Below are positions 17,801 to 27,061 of a stretch of 64,000 nt of DNA, in pieces (the first letter of the stretch is position 1; the number at the start of each line of letters is the position of its first letter). The DNA comes from an uncultured Acidobacteriia bacterium. GTDB lineage: Bacteria > Acidobacteriota > Terriglobia > Bryobacterales > Bryobacteraceae. The notes beneath the pieces were generated by a model, which was given only the letters and a program-made list of their open reading frames with translations, had not been told where the DNA came from and made no database searches. Position numbers and translations under genes: made by a program. The DNA lies in assembly GCA_903929755.1 (NCBI GenBank), contig CAIYVZ010000016.1, forward strand, positions 1-64,000, in the 5' to 3' direction.

Positions 17801-17950
17801 ACTGCGGGACGGGATCCGTGGAAGTTCGCGGCGAATGACCCGGAGCACCCGCCGACGCTGGCGAAGAACGTGACTCCGGAGCAGGCGGCGGCATGGACCG
17901 TTGTCTCACGCGTGCTGTTGAACCTGGATGAGACGATCACTAAGGAATAG
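14828..17950 (+). CDS. PSD1 and planctomycete-type cytochrome c protein (DUF1549/DUF1553)
   Basis: A 1040-residue secreted protein. Order seen: signal peptide (about 1-26); PSCyt1 cytochrome-like domain with C43-YSCH and the [12 protein letters not shown] motif; DUF1549 (about 155-365: [62 protein letters not shown]), which contains a second heme-type site [11 protein letters not shown] near 334; a variable jelly-roll-like middle; and DUF1553 (about 700-1000: [44 protein letters not shown]). Such proteins are paired with DUF1501 proteins in Planctomycetes, Verrucomicrobia and Acidobacteria. Function is not proven; polysaccharide or xenobiotic breakdown is suspected. The next gene begins three bases after the stop. 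Confidence 0.9.
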   Translation: MLTPRLKSCAATAAVSLAALLGLRAQSKPDFNKDIRPIFETSCYSCHGEKVQSGGLRLDQKASALAHLTAGNSGASAIYLRVAGVGSQQKMPLGGAALTAAQVGLIKDWIDAGAGWADAPATSAVPKKKHWAFVAPVRPALPAVKNAKWVRNPIDRFVLAKLEAENVAPSGEAPKASLLRRLSLDLTGLPPTPEEVDAFVKDASPKAYEKQVERLLASPHYGEKWARQWLDGARYADSDGYEKDKPRFVWAYRDYVINAFNKNLAYDRFVSEQLAGDLMPNATQDQKVATGFLRNSMVNEEGGIDPEQFRMEAMYDRMDAVGKNILGVTIQCAQCHNHKYDPLQQEEYYRIFAFLNNSHEGAIAVYTPAEQMKISNILRRTKEIEAKIQQRNPAWQDGMARWEDAALRAPQPEWTVVKPEVDDISTGGQRYILQEDGSLLAQGYAPTKHTVKLTVKTPLKSVASVRLELLNDPNLPLGGPGRSIRGTGALSEFTLEAAPLNDATAKAQKVKVARATADINLPETPLDPMYGDKSTKKRMMGPIGFAIDGLDETAWGHDAGPGRRNVPQKAVFNLADPITNEGGSVITVYLKQNAGGWNSDDNQNQNLGRFRLAFSADAKASADPLPVAVREALAIAREKRSPLQTATIFGYYRTTVPEWKDDNATIEALWKEYPEGASQLVLNERSNVRETHQLTRGDFLQPGKLVTGGVPSFLNPLPTDGPVNRLAFAKWLVSRDAPTTARSYVNRLWLAYFGIGIVETAEDLGSQSSPPSHPELLDWLAVEFMDKGWDVKAIQRLIVNSATYRQNSVASEELQAKDPYNRLLARGPRFRVDGEIVRDIALSASGLLDTKIGGPSVNPPAPAFLFMPPTSYGPKVWNEAKGSERYRRALYTFRFRSVPYPMLQVFDSPNGEAACVRRSRSNTPLQALTTLNEPMFLETARALAQKTLNEAGAEDSQRLRFMFRRVLSREPSKVEADELLSLVGRERQNFSTAGRDPWKFAANDPEHPPTLAKNVTPEQAAAWTVVSRVLLNLDETITKE

Positions 17951-17953
17951 GCG

Positions 17954-19372
17954 ATGACACAGAAATTCGAACCAGTAAATCCGATTAAGCTGAGTCGCCG
18001 TTGGTTCTTTGAACAGTGCGGCGTGGGGGTTGGCGCGGCGGCGCTGCATTCGTTGCTGGCTGAGTCGGGGTATGCGGCTCAGGTGGACCCGCTGGCTCCG
18101 AAGATTCCGCACTTCGCACCCAAAGCGAAGAACGTCATCTTCCTGTTCATGGCTGGTGCGCCGAGCCACCTGGAAATCTTTGACAACAAGCCGATGCTGA
18201 AGAAGTTCGACGGCACGCTGCCTCCGGCTGAGCTGCTGAAGGGCTATCGGTCGGCGTTCATCAATCCGAATTCGAAGCTACTGGGACCGAAGTTTGAGTT
18301 TAAGAAGTACGGGCAATCGGGCGCGGAACTGACGAACCTGGTGCCGCACCTGGCCGAGATCGTGGATGACATCGCCATCGTGAAGGGCATGGTGACGGAT
18401 GCGTTTAACCACGCGCCAGGCCAGGTCCTGATGAACACCGGCGCGATGCAGTTCGGGCGGCCGAGCATGGGCGCCTGGGTGACGTATGGCTTGGGGAGTG
18501 AGTCTCGTGACCTGCCTGCGTTTGTGGTATTCAGTTCAGGCAAGAAAGGTCCGAGTGGCGGCAGTTCGTGCTGGGGCAGCGGCTTCCTGCCGACCGTGTA
18601 TCAAGGCGTGGAATTCCGGTCGGCTGGCGACCCGGTGCTGTATCTTTCCAACCCGGCGGGCGTGGATAACCAGATTCAGCGGGAGAGTCTGGATTCAATT
18701 CGGAAGATGAACGAACTGCACCTGGGCGCGACGGGTGACCCGGAAATCGCCACCCGTATCAATTCGTTCGAGATGGCTTTCCGGATGCAGTCGAGCGCGC
18801 CGGAACTGATGGACATTACGAAGGAATCGAAAGAGACCCTGGAACTATACGGGGCAGAACCGGGTAAAGCGTCCTTTGCGAACAATTGCCTGCTGGCGCG
18901 TCGCCTGGTGCAGCGGGGCACGCGCTTCGTGCAGCTTTATCACGAAGCCTGGGATCAGCATTCGGCGCTGGTGAAAGACATCACCCAGAACTGTAAAGAT
19001 ACGGACCGGGCGGCGGCGGCGCTTATAAAAGACCTGAAGCGCACCGGGTTACTGGATACGACACTCGTAGTTTGGGGCGGCGAATTTGGCCGGACCCCCA
19101 TGGTGCAGGGCGGCGAAGATGGCCGTGATCACCACCCGAATGCGTTCACTATGTGGATGGCGGGCGGCGGCGTGAAGCCCGGAATCACGCTCGGCGAGAG
19201 CGACGAGCTAGGCTTCAATGTGGTGGAAGATAAGGTCCATGTGCATGATTTACATGCCACTATGCTGCATCTTCTCGGCTTCGAACATACGAAGTTGACC
19301 TACAAGTTTCAGGGCCGGCCTTTCCGGTTAACGGATGTGCACGGACAACTGGTGCCGAAACTGTTGGCCTGA
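17954..19372 (+). CDS. DUF1501 secreted sulfatase-like protein, pair 1
   Basis: The 472-residue protein has a Tat-type leader ([22 protein letters not shown]) and the DUF1501 alkaline-phosphatase/sulfatase-like fold. It shows [73 protein letters not shown] and [21 protein letters not shown]. The Asp/His clusters are those expected for metal binding, but the sulfatase Cys/Ser nucleophile motif is missing, so catalytic activity is uncertain. It begins three bases after the PSD1 gene and is surely cotranscribed. Its paralogue at 27051-28451 shares all these motifs. Confidence 0.88.
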   Translation: MTQKFEPVNPIKLSRRWFFEQCGVGVGAAALHSLLAESGYAAQVDPLAPKIPHFAPKAKNVIFLFMAGAPSHLEIFDNKPMLKKFDGTLPPAELLKGYRSAFINPNSKLLGPKFEFKKYGQSGAELTNLVPHLAEIVDDIAIVKGMVTDAFNHAPGQVLMNTGAMQFGRPSMGAWVTYGLGSESRDLPAFVVFSSGKKGPSGGSSCWGSGFLPTVYQGVEFRSAGDPVLYLSNPAGVDNQIQRESLDSIRKMNELHLGATGDPEIATRINSFEMAFRMQSSAPELMDITKESKETLELYGAEPGKASFANNCLLARRLVQRGTRFVQLYHEAWDQHSALVKDITQNCKDTDRAAAALIKDLKRTGLLDTTLVVWGGEFGRTPMVQGGEDGRDHHPNAFTMWMAGGGVKPGITLGESDELGFNVVEDKVHVHDLHATMLHLLGFEHTKLTYKFQGRPFRLTDVHGQLVPKLLA

Positions 19373-19428
19373 TCTTAACTCGACAGTAATCCGGTTGTAA
19401 CACGGACTTTTTAACCTGAAGGTGTCGT

Positions 19429-22400
19429 ATGACGCCTACAAAACTATTAGTGTCTCTAGCCCTGTTCGCTGGTATCGCCTGCGCGCAGATGGATCAAGCC
19501 CGGCTCACCGGGACCGTTTCCGACGCCTCGGGAGGTGTTCTCCCAAACGTCACTGTCAAGATCACCAACCAGAAAACCGGCGCGGTCCGAGAGGCGGTTA
19601 CCAGCGCTTCCGGTGTTTATTTTGCCCCCGGACTCTCCCCGTCTTCTTACGCTGTCCTTGCCGTTAGCCCCGGCCTGGAAAACTCCCAATTTACCGACAT
19701 CAACCTGGCCGTTGGCCAGGAACGGACCCTGAACATTACGATGCAGGCCGCCGGTGTTGCCACCTCAATCACCGTTTCAGGCGGCGACCTCGCCGTGGTT
19801 GAAACCAGTTCCGCCAGCGTGGGCACGAACGTTAACGCCCGCGAAGTGGCGCAGATGCCCATCAATGGACGTCAGATCTCTCAGCTCTACCTGCTCACGC
19901 CTGGCGCGCAGACCGCCGGCGGTGGCACCTTTGACAACATTCGCTTCAGCGGCCGCGCCAATCAGCAGAACGCGGTTCGGTTCGACGGCGTGGAAGCCTC
20001 TTCTATTGTCGATGCTTCTCCCGGTAACCTGAACGGCCAGATCTCCTCCAGCTTCCGGCTGCAGGCGAGTCTGGAAACGGTGCAGGAATTCCGCGTGGAA
20101 TCGAGCAACTACCCGGCCGAATACGGTACCGGCACCGGCGGTCAGATCAGTATCGTGACCAAGTCCGGCGGCAACGAGTATCACGGCAGCATGTTCGAAT
20201 ATCTCCGCAACGACGCCCTTGATGCCCGCAACTACTTCGACGGTCTCAACAAGAACCCCCTCCGCCTGAACCAGTTCGGTGGCTCCATCGGTGGTGCCGT
20301 GATTAAGGACAAGCTGTTCTTCTTCAGCCATTACGAAGGACTTCGCCAGCGTGCGGGCTTCTCTCTGGTGGGCCAGACGCCTTCGGCCGCGGTTCGCAAC
20401 CTTCCCGTTTGCGGTACTAATGTCGTGGGCCGCTGCGTTGACTCGCAGATCAAGCCTCTCTTCGCAGCCTTCCCGACCGGGAACCGCGGGGCAACAACCA
20501 ACCCCGATTTCGATCTGGCCCAGCTCGATGGCCGAGCTGTGGTGAACGAAAACTCCGAGAGTGTCCGTCTCGACTATCACCAGAGCGATAAGAACATGTT
20601 CTACGTTCGCTGGTTCCGGGATGACGGCACTTCAACGGCCCCGTTTGACGTCTCCGGCAGCGCCTTCGAACAGAAAGCCCTCGCTCAGAACGGCGTTCTG
20701 AGCTTCCAGCGGATCATCTCCGCCAGCATTGTGAACGAAGTGAAGTTCGGCTACAACGGCCCCAAGACGCGCACCAACGGCGTTGCTCCGGCGGTCCCCG
20801 GCCTTGACCTTTCTGCCACCACCCTGAACATCACGGGCGCCAACGTTCTGGTCGGCATCGGTGGTCAGGGTGCCAGCGCCGGCATTTCGATTCCTTCGGG
20901 TCTGGTTCGTGCCAGTTCCGCCACGAACGGTCGCGCACAGCCTTACACGAACTACTCCCTCAGTTATGTAGACACCCTGAGCTGGATCAAAGGAAACCAC
21001 AACTTCAAGTTTGGCGGCGAGTTCCGTCAGGTTCGCCTCTACACCGACCGTCTCGGCGGCGTGACCTATGCATTCGGCAACCTCGATGCATTCCTGGCCA
21101 ACACGCCGTCCTCAATCAGCGTCCTTGGCGATGTCAGCGCTCCCAGCCCGTTCAATAACGGCGCGACCGGCAATCGCCTCGGCAAGACCGAAATGTTCAG
21201 CGCCTACGCTCAGGATGAGTACAAGATGACTCCGGAACTGACGCTCAGCTACGGTCTGCGTTACGAATACTACACTCCGATGCGTGAAGACCGCAACCTG
21301 GTCGTGCTGTACAACATCGTGACCGGCAAACTGGATGCTCCTGGCAGCCGCCCCTTCTATCAGACGGACAAGAAGGCATTTGGCCCGCGCCTGGGCATCG
21401 CGTACGCCCCGAAAGCCCTCAAGGGCAAGACGACGCTCCGCATCGGTTCCGGCTACTACTTTGGCCCGGGACAGGGTGAAGATCTGATCCAGCCGATCGA
21501 AAGCGACCGCGTCAGCGTCAACGCCAGTGGTCGTTATCCGATCGATCCGCTGCCCATCATCAAGAACTTCAACGTGGCGACGGCGACCGGCATCGGCGTC
21601 CGCGCCTATGCTCCGGGCTACAAGGTTCCGGAAAAGATCCTCTCCTTCACGGCCTCTGTGCAGCAACAGTTGCCCTTCGGCGCCGTCCTCCAGGTTGCCT
21701 ATGTTGGCAGCCAGGGCCGCAACCTGTTCCTCCGCAGCATCGCCAACAAGATCACGGGTTTCACCATGAATCCGACGACCGGCGCCGCGACGGCTGTCCG
21801 TGAATTCGGGCCCCAGTTCGGTGAGATCGACTACAAGACCACCGGGGGCACCGATAACTACAACTCGATGCAGTCCACGCTCAATCGCCGCTTCAGCAAA
21901 GGCTTCACGCTGGGCGCGCAGTGGACTTATTCGCACTCCATCGGTAACACCGGCGGTTCCAACGAAGCCAACACGGCCACCAATCCCTACAACTTCAAGG
22001 CGGACCGGGGAAACAACGCGTTCGACGTTCGCCACTCGGCGAATTTAACCGCACTGTACGAATTGCCCTTCGGCAAGGGCCAGCGCTTTGCTTCGAACCT
22101 GAACAAGGCTGCGGACGCCATCATCGGTGGCTGGCAGATGGGTGGGATCGTCAATGGGCGCACCGGTCTTCCGCTCGACATCCGCATCACTCGTCCGGAC
22201 ATCGTTTACCGCGATACCCGGAATAACACCATCGTCAACTCACCCATCGTGGTCAACGGCACGCCGGTTACGGTCCCCGTGATCAACACGCCTGGCGGCG
22301 GCAACTCCCGCGACGTGCGATTCCCGGATGTGGTGGCGGGCGTGAATCCGTTCCTGACCAACGCAACGGACAAGCGCTTCATCATCAACCCGGCCGCATT

Positions 22401-22746
22401 TGCAACCCCGGCCCCGGGTACTTTTGGGAACCTCGGTCGCGGTGCGCTGCACGGCCCCGGCCTCAGCCAGTTCGATATGACGCTGCACAAGAAGCTCAAC
22501 CTTACCGAACGTGTGAATACGGAATTCCGCATCGAAATGTACAACGTGTTCAATAAGGGGAATTTCGCGAACCCGGCTGTCCGGCTCAACAATGTGCTGG
22601 GAACTTCCGGCAACACGCTGCAGCCCGGCCAGCCTTACACAGCCACCACTGGTGGTTCGTTCGGCTCGGTGCTTTCCACCGTGGAAAGCGCGGTTGGCCT
22701 GGGCGCACAGCGTCAGGTGCAGATGTCACTCCGCGTGAACTTCTAA
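19429..22746 (+). CDS. Oar-like TonB-dependent receptor with carboxypeptidase-regulatory N-terminus
   Basis: An outer-membrane protein of 1105 residues. After the signal peptide (MTPTKLLVSLALFAGIACA) comes a CarboxypepD_reg domain (about 20-100: ARLTGTVSDASGGVLPNVTV, then SGVYFAPGLSPSSYAV). A plug domain follows (PINGRQISQLYLLTPGAQT; VEASSIVDAS; YPAEYGTGTGGQISIVTKSGGNEYHGSMFEYLRND), then a long beta-barrel ending in an aromatic residue (SLRVNF). Such Oar-type receptors dominate acidobacterial outer membranes and probably import oligosaccharides or peptides. Codons are markedly C-ending (AAC, GAC, TTC, ATC) compared with neighbours, suggesting high expression. SD GAAGGTG. A strong terminator follows. 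It lies 57 bases after the DUF1501 gene and may be fed by that module. Confidence 0.93.
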   Translation: MTPTKLLVSLALFAGIACAQMDQARLTGTVSDASGGVLPNVTVKITNQKTGAVREAVTSASGVYFAPGLSPSSYAVLAVSPGLENSQFTDINLAVGQERTLNITMQAAGVATSITVSGGDLAVVETSSASVGTNVNAREVAQMPINGRQISQLYLLTPGAQTAGGGTFDNIRFSGRANQQNAVRFDGVEASSIVDASPGNLNGQISSSFRLQASLETVQEFRVESSNYPAEYGTGTGGQISIVTKSGGNEYHGSMFEYLRNDALDARNYFDGLNKNPLRLNQFGGSIGGAVIKDKLFFFSHYEGLRQRAGFSLVGQTPSAAVRNLPVCGTNVVGRCVDSQIKPLFAAFPTGNRGATTNPDFDLAQLDGRAVVNENSESVRLDYHQSDKNMFYVRWFRDDGTSTAPFDVSGSAFEQKALAQNGVLSFQRIISASIVNEVKFGYNGPKTRTNGVAPAVPGLDLSATTLNITGANVLVGIGGQGASAGISIPSGLVRASSATNGRAQPYTNYSLSYVDTLSWIKGNHNFKFGGEFRQVRLYTDRLGGVTYAFGNLDAFLANTPSSISVLGDVSAPSPFNNGATGNRLGKTEMFSAYAQDEYKMTPELTLSYGLRYEYYTPMREDRNLVVLYNIVTGKLDAPGSRPFYQTDKKAFGPRLGIAYAPKALKGKTTLRIGSGYYFGPGQGEDLIQPIESDRVSVNASGRYPIDPLPIIKNFNVATATGIGVRAYAPGYKVPEKILSFTASVQQQLPFGAVLQVAYVGSQGRNLFLRSIANKITGFTMNPTTGAATAVREFGPQFGEIDYKTTGGTDNYNSMQSTLNRRFSKGFTLGAQWTYSHSIGNTGGSNEANTATNPYNFKADRGNNAFDVRHSANLTALYELPFGKGQRFASNLNKAADAIIGGWQMGGIVNGRTGLPLDIRITRPDIVYRDTRNNTIVNSPIVVNGTPVTVPVINTPGGGNSRDVRFPDVVAGVNPFLTNATDKRFIINPAAFATPAPGTFGNLGRGALHGPGLSQFDMTLHKKLNLTERVNTEFRIEMYNVFNKGNFANPAVRLNNVLGTSGNTLQPGQPYTATTGGSFGSVLSTVESAVGLGAQRQVQMSLRVNF

Positions 22747-22762
22747 CCTTCGCAGCAGTACT

Positions 22763-22802
22763 CAAAGGGCCTTCCCCGTAAGGGGGAGGCCCTTTTATAT
22801 TT
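22763..22802 (+). terminator. Strong Rho-independent terminator
   Basis: A 13-bp stem (AAGGGCCTTCCCC with AGGGGGAGGCCCTT, one G-T pair) and GTAA-type loop is followed by TTTTATATTT on the plus strand. It ends the receptor transcript, and lies between convergent genes, so it may also limit transcription from the chemotaxis gene at 22812. Confidence 0.92.
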
Positions 22803-22811
22803 GTACGAGGG

Positions 22812-23699
22812 CTATGCCCTCTGACTGATGGAACTCAGAGTGGCCGAAACACGGTTCATCTGCCCGGCGATTTCATTGGTTGCGGTCACCTGTTCCGACA
22901 CAGTGGCTGCAATCGAGCGAACGTGCAGATTCAGACTGTCGATGGACGAATTGATCAGGCCGATGGCCTTTTCCACGCTGCCGGTTACCGAGGCAATCGA
23001 CTTGACCTGGTCGCCAATGGTTCCGGTCGCGGTCTGAGTGTGCCGCGAGAGGGTACGAACCTCGTTGGCTACTACGGCGAAGCCTCGGCCGCTTTCGCCC
23101 GCATGGGCGGCTTCGATGGTGGCATTCAGCGCCAGAAGGCGCGTCTGACCGGCAATACCATTGATCATCTGCACGACTTCCTGAATCCGGTTTGAGTTCT
23201 CCGACAGGGCGCCGACAGCGTCCTTTGCGAGATGCGATTGAGCAACAGCTTGTTCGGTCAGACCAGCTGAGTGGTTTAGTTGCAGGGAGATTTCCCTGCT
23301 GCTGGAGGTTAGCTGCTCGCAGGCGGCCGCAACGGTGTGGGCGGAGGAACTGACTTCGCGCACCAGCGCCTCCCGCTGCCGCTCCGCTTCCTCACGCCGC
23401 AGTTGCGAGTCGCGCATCTCGACCGTCGCGTTGTTGATGACAACTGCCGCGCCCCGATACGCCCCCTTCATGGCCCGGACCAGAACCGGGCGGTGGAACT
23501 CGCGGCGGCTGCAACATTCCAGAACCGCCTGGGACTCCCGCACGTAGGAATCAATCACGTCAAGCAGAGAGTTGATGGACGTACAAACGGTACCCCAGCC
23601 CTGCTGCGACGGCAGTGGCACGATGCGCGCTTCCAGATCACCCTTCGCGGCCCGGTCACAGATCTGGGCAATTTGTGTCATTAAATCCTGTTCGGTCAT
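22812..23699 (-). CDS. Soluble methyl-accepting chemotaxis-type signalling protein
   Basis: This 295-residue cytoplasmic protein has no membrane segment. The N-terminal 110 residues contain HAMP-like pieces ([42 protein letters not shown]). Residues about 150-290 are the MCP signalling coiled coil with the hairpin tip ([30 protein letters not shown]), which binds CheA/CheW. The tip lacks the usual Ala-Arg-Ser-Ala after the turn ([11 protein letters not shown] here). The gene overlaps the upstream PAS gene by four bases (ATGA). The pair therefore looks like an Aer-type aerotaxis receptor split into sensor and output proteins. No other che genes are in the window. Confidence 0.88.
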   Translation of the reverse strand: MTEQDLMTQIAQICDRAAKGDLEARIVPLPSQQGWGTVCTSINSLLDVIDSYVRESQAVLECCSRREFHRPVLVRAMKGAYRGAAVVINNATVEMRDSQLRREEAERQREALVREVSSSAHTVAAACEQLTSSSREISLQLNHSAGLTEQAVAQSHLAKDAVGALSENSNRIQEVVQMINGIAGQTRLLALNATIEAAHAGESGRGFAVVANEVRTLSRHTQTATGTIGDQVKSIASVTGSVEKAIGLINSSIDSLNLHVRSIAATVSEQVTATNEIAGQMNRVSATLSSISQRA

Positions 23700-24247
23700 G
23701 CTGCCAGAACTCCCACTCCCGTGAATCTCGAAAGTCCAAACACGAACTCACCATACGATTTGCCTTGCTGCCGCAGAAGATCCGACAAAAGCTTTGACGA
23801 CGCCTCAAGCCCCTCCTTCTTCGACGAGTACTTTCGCTCCTCGCCCCGCAGCCGGGCGTAGAGTGTTTTGACCGCCGGCAGAGCATCGGTATAAGCGGCT
23901 CGGCGGCTGGAATGATAGCCAATGTGGTTGCCCGAGAGATCGAAGCTGGGTGTCGCATGGGCCAGAACCCAGTAGTGGCCACCGCTCTTCGTAAGGTTCA
24001 GCACATACGCGAAAATCTCGCGGCGCTGCTGCAAAGTGTCCCAGAGCAGACCAAACACACATCCGGGCATGTCCGGATGCCGGATCAGATTATGGGGTTT
24101 CCCCAGCACTTCGGCCTCAGAGTATTCCGACACCCGGACAAACACGTGGTTGGCGTACGTGACATGTCCCTTCAGATCCGTTTTGGTGACAATGATGTCA
24201 TCCTCGGAAAATCCGACCTCTCGCCCCGTTGGGGTGATGCTCGCCAT
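23696..24247 (-). CDS. Aer-like PAS sensor protein
   Basis: This 183-residue soluble protein has an Aer-type PAS domain at about 10-125: [49 protein letters not shown], then [26 protein letters not shown]. The Arg-His-Pro-Asp segment matches that of FAD-binding Aer proteins. The conserved Trp of Aer in the GEPW segment is replaced by Phe (REIFAYV), so the ligand may be FAD held differently or another cofactor. The last 60 residues are helical and charged ([29 protein letters not shown]) and may contact the MCP partner. The stop overlaps the MCP start by four bases. Divergent from the second PSD1 gene; the promoter should be within 24248-24370. Confidence 0.85.
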   Translation of the reverse strand: MASITPTGREVGFSEDDIIVTKTDLKGHVTYANHVFVRVSEYSEAEVLGKPHNLIRHPDMPGCVFGLLWDTLQQRREIFAYVLNLTKSGGHYWVLAHATPSFDLSGNHIGYHSSRRAAYTDALPAVKTLYARLRGEERKYSSKKEGLEASSKLLSDLLRQQGKSYGEFVFGLSRFTGVGVLAA

Positions 24248-24370
24248 GTTTCACAACCCTCCTACCAGTTTCTTATCGCCATTCGTGGATGATAACTTTA
24301 GAATTTTCGTACGACTTTGTCCTACATGAAAAGGGAAGGGCAATTTGCGATATTCTTGCCAAGAGCCCCC

Positions 24371-27061
24371 ATGTTGGTTTCGCGCCGAACAATACTACTG
24401 ACCGTCCTGATGCTGACCCCTGCCCTGCTCCTGGGCGCGGACGGCACGGAGTTTTTCGAGACACACATCCGGCCCGTGCTTGCAGAGCGCTGCTACGGTT
24501 GCCACAGTTCGCAACTGCGCGACCCGAAGGCGGAGCTTCGCCTGGATGGCCCGGCACCGACGGTGGTTGTCCCCGGGAAGCCCGAAGAGAGTAAGCTGCT
24601 GAAGGCAATTTCGTACACCGATTTCCGGTTGCGAATGCCCCCGACCGGCAAACTACCGGATTCGGTGATTGCGGATTTCAATGAATGGGTGAAGATGGGT
24701 GCCCCGGACCCGCGTCCGGCGGTTGCGGTGGCGGTGAAACCGCTCCCTCCCGGGCTGGATCTGGAGCGGGGACGACGTTTCTGGGCGTTTCAGCCGGTTG
24801 CGGCGGCGCCTGTCCCGGTGGTGAAGAACAAGACCTGGCCGAAGGGGGATGTGGACCGCTTCGTGCTGGCAGCGCTGGAAGCGAAGGGGCTGAAACCGGC
24901 CGGGGAAACGGACCGCCGCGCGTGGCTGCGTCGCGTCACGTTTGATCTGACCGGTCTGCCTCCCACCAAAGCCGAGATGGACGCTTTCGTGGCGGGTAGC
25001 AGCTATGAAGCGGTAGTGGATCGGCTGCTCGCGTCCCCGCACTATGGCGAGCGCTGGGCGCGGCACTGGCTGGATCTGGTTCGCTATGCGGAGACGAACG
25101 GCCACGAATACGATAACAACAAGCTGGACGCGTGGCAGTATCGCGATTATGTGATCCGGGCTTTTAACGAAGACCTGCCGTTCCCGCAGTTTGTGCAGGA
25201 GCATCTGGCGGGAGATTTGCTCGCCCGACAGCGTGTCTCGAAAAACGGGCGGTTTCTGGAGTCGCCGATTGCGACGAATTTCTACTGGTTCGGGGAGGTG
25301 CTGAACAGCGCCACAGACTCGGCGAAGTCGAAGGCGGATAACGTGGATAACCAGGTGGACGTGATCGCCAAGAGTTTCCTGGGGCTCACGGTGGCCTGTG
25401 CGCGATGCCACGATCACAAGTTCGACCCTATCCCGACCCGCGACTATTACGGCCTGGCGGGCATTATGCACTCGACGGGGATGCGCGAGGTGGTGATCGA
25501 TTCGCCCGCACAGGTGGCAGCGGTTCACCAGGCGCATGAAAGTGCAGCGCCGGTGGTTCGCAAGCCGGGAAAGGCGACGATTCAACTGCGTCCCGGCGAG
25601 ACGATGTGGGAGGATTTCAACGACCTCTCGACTAACGGCTGGTACCAGAGCGGCGAGGCGTTCGCGCACGGAGTCCGCGATGGCGTGATCGATTCAGCCG
25701 GCCTCGGGGTGAATGAACTGGTCGGCTCGCTGACTTCGAAGAAGTTCAAAATGCCGAACCACTACGTGCATGTCCGGTTGAACGCGACGAAGGGCGATCC
25801 GGGCCTGATTGAGCGCGAACCGGTTCGGCTGACGCTTGTCGCCGACGACTATAAGAGTGTTCACTATATGGGTTCCGGCAAGACGCCGGGGAAGTTCGAA
25901 TGGGTCACTTACCGGATGACGTTGCCCTTCGAACGCCAGTGCTATTTCGAGATTGTGGACCGGTCGCGGACGGGCAACATTGCGGTGGATGCGATTGTGT
26001 TCTCGGAAGAAAAGACCCCGCCGCCAACCGTTGAAGAGGAGCCAGCTGTTTGGAATGAGCCCGCCGCCCAGCTGCAGATTCCGGAATCGACCTTCGGCAT
26101 GATCGCCTGGGACGAGGCTCCAGGTAACACGAAGCTGCATATTCGGGGCAGTCATCTGAACCTGGGTGACGAGGTGCCGCGGCACTTCCTACAGGTGATT
26201 TCGAAGGACGGTGAGAAGGTGGCAGTGTCTGGCAGCGGGCGGCTGGAACTGGCGCAGTGGATGACCGGCGAGGCTGCTCCGCTGCTGGCGAGGGTCTACG
26301 TGAACCGTCTCTGGGAACACCACTTTGGTGACGGCCTGGTGCGGACCGCCGATAACGTCGGCGTGATGGGCGAGCGGGCGGCGAATCGTGATCTGCTGGA
26401 TACGCTGGCGGCGAAGTTCATTGCGGGGGGCTGGAGTACGAAGAAACTGCAGCGGGAAATGGTACTGTCGGCGGCGTATCGGATGAGCAGCAAGGGTGAC
26501 GCGGCGGCTGCGAAAGCGGATCCGCGCAATGACCTGTTGCACCACTACCCCGTGCGGCGTTTAGAAGCGGAGCAGATTCGCGATTCGATTCTGGCTGTGT
26601 CGGGCGCGCTGGATGACAAGATGTACGGGCCGAGCGTGGTGCCGCATATCAGCGAGTATCAGAATGGGCGGGGTAAGCCGAAGTCCGGACCTTTGGATGG
26701 CGCGGGGAGGCGGAGCATTTATATCGAAGTGCGCCGGAACTTCCTGACTCCGCTGTTCCTGGCGTTTGATTATCCGCTGCCGATCTCGACGATTGGCGTG
26801 CGGAACCGGTCTACGGTGCCATCGCAGGCCCTGATGCTGATGAATAATGAGTTCGTGTTGCAGCAGGCGGCGCGATGGGCGGACCGGCTGAGTGGCACAC
26901 CGGAACCGGAACGCATTTCCCTGATGTACCAGCAGGCTTTTGGGCGGCTGCCGGAAGCGGGGGAGCAAAAGGAAGCGGCGGCGTTTCTGGCGGATGGAGG
27001 CACGCTCGCCGGGCTGGCGCACGTGCTGATGAATGCCCCGGAGTTCATATATGTTCAATAG
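24371..27061 (+). CDS. PSD1 and cytochrome c domain protein (DUF1549/DUF1553), second pair
   Basis: An 896-residue paralogue of the protein at 14828. ATG 24371 starts a signal peptide (MLVSRRTILLTVLMLTPALLLGA); an ATG at 24326 would add 15 residues. PSCyt1 has CYGCHSS and LDGPAPTVVVPG. DUF1549 shows [59 protein letters not shown], and a second site CARCHDHKFDPIPTRDYYGL. DUF1553 has ARVYVNRLWEHHFGDGLV and RNRSTVPSQALMLMNNEF. The middle has a carbohydrate-binding-like jelly roll (WEDFNDLSTNGWYQSGEAF). The DUF1501 partner begins inside its last codons (11-base overlap). Function unproven, as for its paralogue. Confidence 0.88.
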   Translation: MLVSRRTILLTVLMLTPALLLGADGTEFFETHIRPVLAERCYGCHSSQLRDPKAELRLDGPAPTVVVPGKPEESKLLKAISYTDFRLRMPPTGKLPDSVIADFNEWVKMGAPDPRPAVAVAVKPLPPGLDLERGRRFWAFQPVAAAPVPVVKNKTWPKGDVDRFVLAALEAKGLKPAGETDRRAWLRRVTFDLTGLPPTKAEMDAFVAGSSYEAVVDRLLASPHYGERWARHWLDLVRYAETNGHEYDNNKLDAWQYRDYVIRAFNEDLPFPQFVQEHLAGDLLARQRVSKNGRFLESPIATNFYWFGEVLNSATDSAKSKADNVDNQVDVIAKSFLGLTVACARCHDHKFDPIPTRDYYGLAGIMHSTGMREVVIDSPAQVAAVHQAHESAAPVVRKPGKATIQLRPGETMWEDFNDLSTNGWYQSGEAFAHGVRDGVIDSAGLGVNELVGSLTSKKFKMPNHYVHVRLNATKGDPGLIEREPVRLTLVADDYKSVHYMGSGKTPGKFEWVTYRMTLPFERQCYFEIVDRSRTGNIAVDAIVFSEEKTPPPTVEEEPAVWNEPAAQLQIPESTFGMIAWDEAPGNTKLHIRGSHLNLGDEVPRHFLQVISKDGEKVAVSGSGRLELAQWMTGEAAPLLARVYVNRLWEHHFGDGLVRTADNVGVMGERAANRDLLDTLAAKFIAGGWSTKKLQREMVLSAAYRMSSKGDAAAAKADPRNDLLHHYPVRRLEAEQIRDSILAVSGALDDKMYGPSVVPHISEYQNGRGKPKSGPLDGAGRRSIYIEVRRNFLTPLFLAFDYPLPISTIGVRNRSTVPSQALMLMNNEFVLQQAARWADRLSGTPEPERISLMYQQAFGRLPEAGEQKEAAAFLADGGTLAGLAHVLMNAPEFIYVQ

